A DNA stretch of 8,059 nucleotides from JBOHCT01 sp050699055 (GTDB lineage Bacteria > Actinomycetota > Actinomycetes > Streptosporangiales > JBOHCT01), in assembly GCA_050699055.1 (NCBI GenBank), contig JBOHCT010000197.1, positions 1 through 8,059 on the forward strand. Reading direction: 5' to 3'. Under the pieces are notes generated by a model. That model saw nothing but the letters and a program-made list of their open reading frames with translations, did no database searches and had not been told where the DNA came from. Positions 5,629 through 8,059 of the stretch are shown piece after piece. Each line of letters opens with the position of its first letter. Position 1 is the stretch's first letter. Made by a program: the position numbers and the translations under genes.

Positions 5629-5756
5629 GCCCTCCTCGCCGCCCCCCCCCATTTCGCCGATCTTGAAGTTATCGGGCACTTACTCGCGCGTAACCCACCG
5701 ATAACTTCAAGATCGGCGGGAAGAGTGGGGCGGGAGTCAAGATCGGCGAGGAGGGC
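5629..5756. repeat. Nested inverted-repeat element between acuC and the CPBP gene
   Basis: An outer 13-bp perfect inverted repeat (GCCCTCCTCGCCG at 5629-5641; complement at 5744-5756) encloses the larger 21-bp palindrome at 5655-5718. The right flank carries a third, partial copy: TCAAGATCGGCG occurs at 5707-5718 and again at 5737-5748, exactly 30 bp apart, and the 30-bp blocks agree at 24 of 30 positions. The left side includes a run of nine C (5642-5650). The layout suggests a small REP- or MITE-like intergenic element. No transposase is nearby and no clear target-site duplication was seen. The right part codes for the end of the CPBP protein. Confidence 0.75.
5655..5718. repeat. Perfect 21-bp inverted repeat, 22-nt loop
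   Basis: The arms 5655-5675 and 5698-5718 are exact reverse complements over 21 bases, with core CGATAACTTCAAGATCGGC on the right arm. The loop holds a smaller TTAC...GTAA dyad (5680-5683 and 5690-5693). The arms are clearly richer in A+T than the surrounding DNA. On the minus strand the hairpin would form 18 nt after the CPBP stop and upstream of acuC, so it can act as a CPBP terminator or as a protein-binding palindrome. There is no T-tract on the minus strand. Confidence 0.95.
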
Positions 5757-6750
5757 GGGGCGTGGGGTCAGGGGGGCGCGCTACGGGCAGGCGGCCGAGT
5801 ACCACGAGGAGCGCGATCACCAGCAGCGGCACGATCCACCCGGTGGCCCCCTGGATGCCCGCGAGGATCGTGTCGGGGTGGCTGCCGGCGGCCCGGAAGT
5901 ACACCAACGCGCCGGTCGAGGCATTGAGCGCACCATGCCCGAGGACGCTCGGCCAGATGCTGCCCGTGGACAGGCGCAGCCACCCGAACAGGATGCCGAG
6001 CACGACCGTGAACCCCACCATGGCCAGCACGCCGAGCCGCGGATGGCTCGCGTAGTTGTACCCGAGCAGCAGGATCGGCGCGTGCCACAGCCCCCACGCG
6101 ACGCCCTGGAGAACCAGGGCCCGCCACTGCCCGAGCGGCAGCAACCGTGGCAGCAGGTAGCCGCGCCACCCCCACTCCTCGCCGAACGCGGCCAGGCCGT
6201 TTATGAACGCCGCCGGCAGGATGCCGACGAGTCCGATGACCACGAGCATGGTGGCGGATATTGGAATCGCGACCCCGCCCGGCGCGTGCGCCAGCGTCTC
6301 GCGATAGCCGGACAGCCCGAAGATGTCGAGGTCGTACACACCGAGCAGCGCCGCCACGAAGGGCGCGACCAACGCCATCGCGGGCACGGCGAGCCAGCCG
6401 AAGAGGCAGTACCACGCCATGTGACGGAACGACCCGCCGAACGTCAGCCCCGTACGCCGGGCGAGACCCGGCAGCGGGCTTACCCAGCGCGTCACGACGA
6501 ACGTCGCCAGCGCGGGGGTGTACATCATCCCGATCATCACGGCCAGGGCCCACGGCGCCGCCAGATGTCGCGGCGACACCCAGAGCGGCACGTCCACCAG
6601 CCACGCCGCCGCGTACGCGATGACCAGAAACGACCAGACGCCGCGCCGGTCGACCCGCGTCTCTGGGTACGGCGCCTCCGCCGTCGACTCCCCGAGGGCG
6701 GCCGCCGCCTCCTGGTACTCGCCGGTCACCTCGTCCCCCCGCTCGACCAT
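5737..6750 (-). CDS. CPBP family intramembrane glutamic endopeptidase (CAAX/Abi protease)
   Basis: A 337-residue polytopic membrane protein with about eight hydrophobic segments (first about 38-55) and the three CPBP/Abi motifs: FGEEWGWRGYLLPRL (E191, E192, R196), WGLWHAPILL (H223) and GHGALNAS (H272, N276). The family cleaves within the membrane; members act in prenyl-protein-like processing, bacteriocin immunity or regulation, but no substrate is suggested here. The first 35 residues are hydrophilic and acidic. ATG at 6750 is chosen because a good promoter ends 6 nt before it; a GTG at codon 8, preceded by a G-rich stretch, is the alternative. The extreme C-terminus (Pro/Arg-rich) and the TGA stop lie within the repeat element, so the end of the gene appears to have been shaped by it. 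Confidence 0.92.
   Translation of the reverse strand: MVERGDEVTGEYQEAAAALGESTAEAPYPETRVDRRGVWSFLVIAYAAAWLVDVPLWVSPRHLAAPWALAVMIGMMYTPALATFVVTRWVSPLPGLARRTGLTFGGSFRHMAWYCLFGWLAVPAMALVAPFVAALLGVYDLDIFGLSGYRETLAHAPGGVAIPISATMLVVIGLVGILPAAFINGLAAFGEEWGWRGYLLPRLLPLGQWRALVLQGVAWGLWHAPILLLGYNYASHPRLGVLAMVGFTVVLGILFGWLRLSTGSIWPSVLGHGALNASTGALVYFRAAGSHPDTILAGIQGATGWIVPLLVIALLVVLGRLPVARPPDPTPRPPRRS
5753..5776 (+). other. Putative G-quadruplex motif
   Basis: GGG-C-GGGG-CGT-GGGG-TCA-GGGGGG on the plus strand fits the canonical G3+N1-7 pattern with short loops of 1, 3 and 3 nt. It lies on the template strand of the last codons of the CPBP gene, next to the palindrome. Such motifs arise often by chance in DNA this rich in G+C. 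Confidence 0.5.
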
Positions 6751-6753
6751 GCC

Positions 6754-6770
6754 GTCAAGCTAGCCTTGAC
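6754..6770. promoter_or_regulatory. Dyad overlapping the CPBP -10 element, next to the start codon
   Basis: GTCAAG-CTAGC-CTTGAC is a perfect 6-bp inverted repeat with a 5-bp centre. It covers the -10 hexamer entirely and ends 3 nt before the start codon, the position expected of a repressor operator. Which protein binds it is unknown. Confidence 0.45.
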
Positions 6771-6786
6771 ACGAACCGCTTGTCGA
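6757..6786 (-). promoter_or_regulatory. Candidate promoter of the CPBP gene, leaderless
   Basis: Minus-strand TCGACA (6781-6786, five of six to TTGACA), an 18-nt spacer and TAGCTT (6757-6762, TAnnnT) form the best promoter in the window. Only 6 nt separate the -10 from the ATG at 6750, so transcription should begin at or next to the A of the start codon. No Shine-Dalgarno sequence precedes this ATG. Confidence 0.55.
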
Positions 6787-6830
6787 CATCACCTTGATGG
6801 CGGGGTGGGCTCGCGGCTCGGTCGGCGGTG

Positions 6831-6895
6831 CCACAGCGAGACCGGTGTGCGCTGTGGGAATGTCGGAGCCCGGGCGGGGCCCAGTGAGTGCCCCG
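6831..6895 (-). terminator. Candidate terminator region after proC (two hairpins)
   Basis: Downstream of the proC stop on the minus strand lie CGGGGC/GCCCCG (6875-6880 and 6890-6895, 9-nt loop) and then CCACAGCG/CGCTGTGG (6831-6838 and 6850-6857, 11-nt loop). Both stems are perfect, but neither has a T-tract. They occupy most of the 198-nt gap before the CPBP promoter and plausibly separate the two transcription units. Confidence 0.35.
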
Positions 6896-6948
6896 TGGCG
6901 GGCGCCTCGGCGAGGGCCGCGATCCCCGGTGGCTCGTACGGTGGACGG

Positions 6949-7749
6949 CTAGTCGCCGCCGGCCGCGAGGCGGCGGCTGCGCTGGCACGCCGCCTCGATC
7001 GCGTCGAGGAAGGCGGCCCGCACGCCGTGGTTCTCCAGCTCACGGATGCCGTTGATGGTCGTCCCGCCGGGGGACGTGACGTTCTCCCGCAGCGTCACGG
7101 GGTGTTCGCCGGAGTCCCGCAGCATCGTGGCCGCCCCGATGGCGGCCTGCACGATCATGTCGTGCGCCACCGCACGCGGCAGCCCGAGCAGGATCCCCGC
7201 GTCGGTCATGGCCTCGACCAGATAGAAGAAGTACGCGGGCCCGCTGCCCGACAGCGCGGTCGCGGCGTCCTGCTGCGCCTCAGGGATGCGCAGCACCTTG
7301 CCGACCGGCCGCAGCAGCTCCTCCGTACGCCGCAGGTGCTCCTCGCGCGCGTCGACCCCGGGGGAGATCACGCTCATGGCCTCGTCGACGAGGACCGGGG
7401 TGTTGGACATGACACGGACGACGGGCACACCGTCGGGGACGCGGCTCTCGATGAACGACGTCGTGATGCCTGCGGCCACCGAGACCAGAAGCCGGCCAGA
7501 CGCCAGAGCGGGCGCGACGTCCCCGAGCAGCCCGCCCATGTCCTGTGGCTTGACCGCGAGGATCAAGGCGTCGGCACGCTTGGCCGCCTCAGCGTTCGAC
7601 ACCACGTCGACGCCGTAACGCTCGTGCAACGTGTGCGCACGCTGCGGGCCGCGGACGGTCGCCACGACATCGGAGGCTCCGCGGCCCGCCCGCAGCAGGC
7701 CGGACAGCAGCGCCTCGCCCATCTTGCCGGCACCGAGGATCGCGATCAT
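6949..7749 (-). CDS. proC: Pyrroline-5-carboxylate reductase
   Basis: A 266-residue protein of normal ProC length that reduces 1-pyrroline-5-carboxylate to L-proline with NAD(P)H, the last step of proline synthesis, in the cytosol. The N-terminal dinucleotide site is AILGAGKMGEALL (3-15). Family hallmarks follow: LAVKPQ (64-69), VRVMSNTPVLVDEAMSV (111-127), ATALSGSGPAYFFYLVEAM (163-181) and the C-terminal signature ENVTSPGGTTINGIRELE (222-239), which forms part of the active site. Ser replaces the more usual Pro in MPNTP, a common actinobacterial variant. The ATG at 7749 starts directly at the Rossmann strand, and its Shine-Dalgarno is weak (GGGGTG). It lies 25 nt after the proline dehydrogenase stop and is probably cotranscribed with it. 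Confidence 0.96.
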   Translation of the reverse strand: MIAILGAGKMGEALLSGLLRAGRGASDVVATVRGPQRAHTLHERYGVDVVSNAEAAKRADALILAVKPQDMGGLLGDVAPALASGRLLVSVAAGITTSFIESRVPDGVPVVRVMSNTPVLVDEAMSVISPGVDAREEHLRRTEELLRPVGKVLRIPEAQQDAATALSGSGPAYFFYLVEAMTDAGILLGLPRAVAHDMIVQAAIGAATMLRDSGEHPVTLRENVTSPGGTTINGIRELENHGVRAAFLDAIEAACQRSRRLAAGGD

Positions 7750-7774
7750 CGCACCCCAGCCTACCGAGACGGCG

Positions 7775-8059
7775 CTAGGAGCGAGTGACCAGCGAGCGCA
7801 GGAAGAAAGCCAGGTTCGCGGGCCGCTCGGCCAGCCGCCGCACGAGGTAGGAGTACCACTGCGTGCCGTACGGCACGTAGACGCGTACCCGCGCGCCCGC
7901 CGCGGTCAGCCGACGCTGCTCGGCCGGCCGCACGCCGTACAGCATCTGGTACTCGAAGCTGTCCTTCATGCGCCCGTGCAGCGCGCCGAGGGAGCTCGCG
8001 ATCTCGACGAGCCGCGGGTCGTGGGTGGCGACCATCGGGTAGCCGCCGCCGGCCATGAG
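7775..8059 (-). CDS. Proline dehydrogenase, C-terminal part (cut by window edge)
   Basis: The last 94 residues of a monofunctional FAD-dependent proline dehydrogenase, which oxidises proline to 1-pyrroline-5-carboxylate; the start lies beyond the right edge. Recognised PRODH segments are GYPMVATHDPRLV (from the beta/alpha-barrel), DSFEYQMLYGVR, and the C-terminal VRVYVPYGTQWYSYLVRRLAERPANL, where the paired Arg of RRLAERPAN binds the proline carboxylate. The frame runs open to the edge (codon CTC precedes the ATG at 8056), and that ATG lies inside the conserved domain, so it is not the start. The gene ends with TAG and is followed 25 nt later by proC. Confidence 0.94.
   Translation of the reverse strand, partial: LMAGGGYPMVATHDPRLVEIASSLGALHGRMKDSFEYQMLYGVRPAEQRRLTAAGARVRVYVPYGTQWYSYLVRRLAERPANLAFFLRSLVTRS

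Noticed and set aside
6766..6771. Perfect TTGACA -35 on the plus strand
   Set aside because: No -10 is found at 16-19 nt, and no plus-strand gene follows. It is the complement of part of the dyad at the CPBP promoter.
5554..7788. Open frame of 744 codons on the plus strand
   Set aside because: It is antisense to the CPBP gene, most of proC and the palindrome, its translation is Arg/His/Gly/Asp-rich with no domain, and such long frames arise opposite G+C-rich coding DNA.
8054..8056. ATG as the start of a short 93-residue protein
   Set aside because: The frame continues to the window edge and the ATG lies inside the conserved proline dehydrogenase domain, so this is the end of a longer gene.

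Overview
The window reads as actinobacterial chromosome. The DNA is very G+C-rich, GTG starts are common, and the gene set is diagnostic: a BldC-type one-domain HTH protein, the tiny ribosomal protein bS22 and a PF15698 phosphatase. From memory, the core follows the Mycobacterium tuberculosis order Rv0500 (proC) - Rv0500A (BldC-like) - Rv0500B (bS22) - Rv0501 (galE2) - Rv0502 (acyltransferase), with serB1 (Rv0505c) facing it. Here extra genes sit between proC and the HTH gene. Streptomyces carries a related cluster. The genus cannot be fixed from this window.

Layout, left to right. A HAD-IB phosphatase (SerB1-like, 123-1055, +) converges on a run of minus-strand genes and ends 7 bp from the acyltransferase stop. 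In transcription order (right to left) the minus-strand genes are: the C-terminal part of a proline dehydrogenase (cut by the right edge), proC, a CPBP membrane protease, acuC, a PF15698 phosphatase, the BldC-like regulator, bS22 (32 codons), an NAD-dependent epimerase/dehydratase and a glycerophospholipid-type acyltransferase.

Spacing suggests these transcription units: (i) PRODH-proC, 25 nt apart; (ii) CPBP alone, behind a good candidate promoter (TCGACA-N18-TAGCTT) that would give a leaderless mRNA; (iii) acuC-phosphatase, with a 4-nt GTGA overlap and a G+C hairpin directly after the second stop; (iv) BldC-like - bS22 - epimerase - acyltransferase, the last two overlapping by 8 nt.

Most genes are conserved housekeeping or regulatory genes, and I do not see a clear new multi-gene system. 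The most notable material is non-coding. A 3.8-copy, 20-bp tandem repeat lies between the BldC-like gene and bS22. A perfect 21-bp inverted repeat, nested inside a 13-bp outer inverted repeat and followed by a third partial copy, supplies the stop codon of the CPBP gene. A 17-bp dyad overlaps the -10 and lies next to the start codon of the CPBP gene. A dyad also lies in the probable leader of the BldC-like gene, whose strongest Shine-Dalgarno sequence points to a CTG codon inside the frame. No tRNA, rRNA, CRISPR array, transposase or phage gene was seen.
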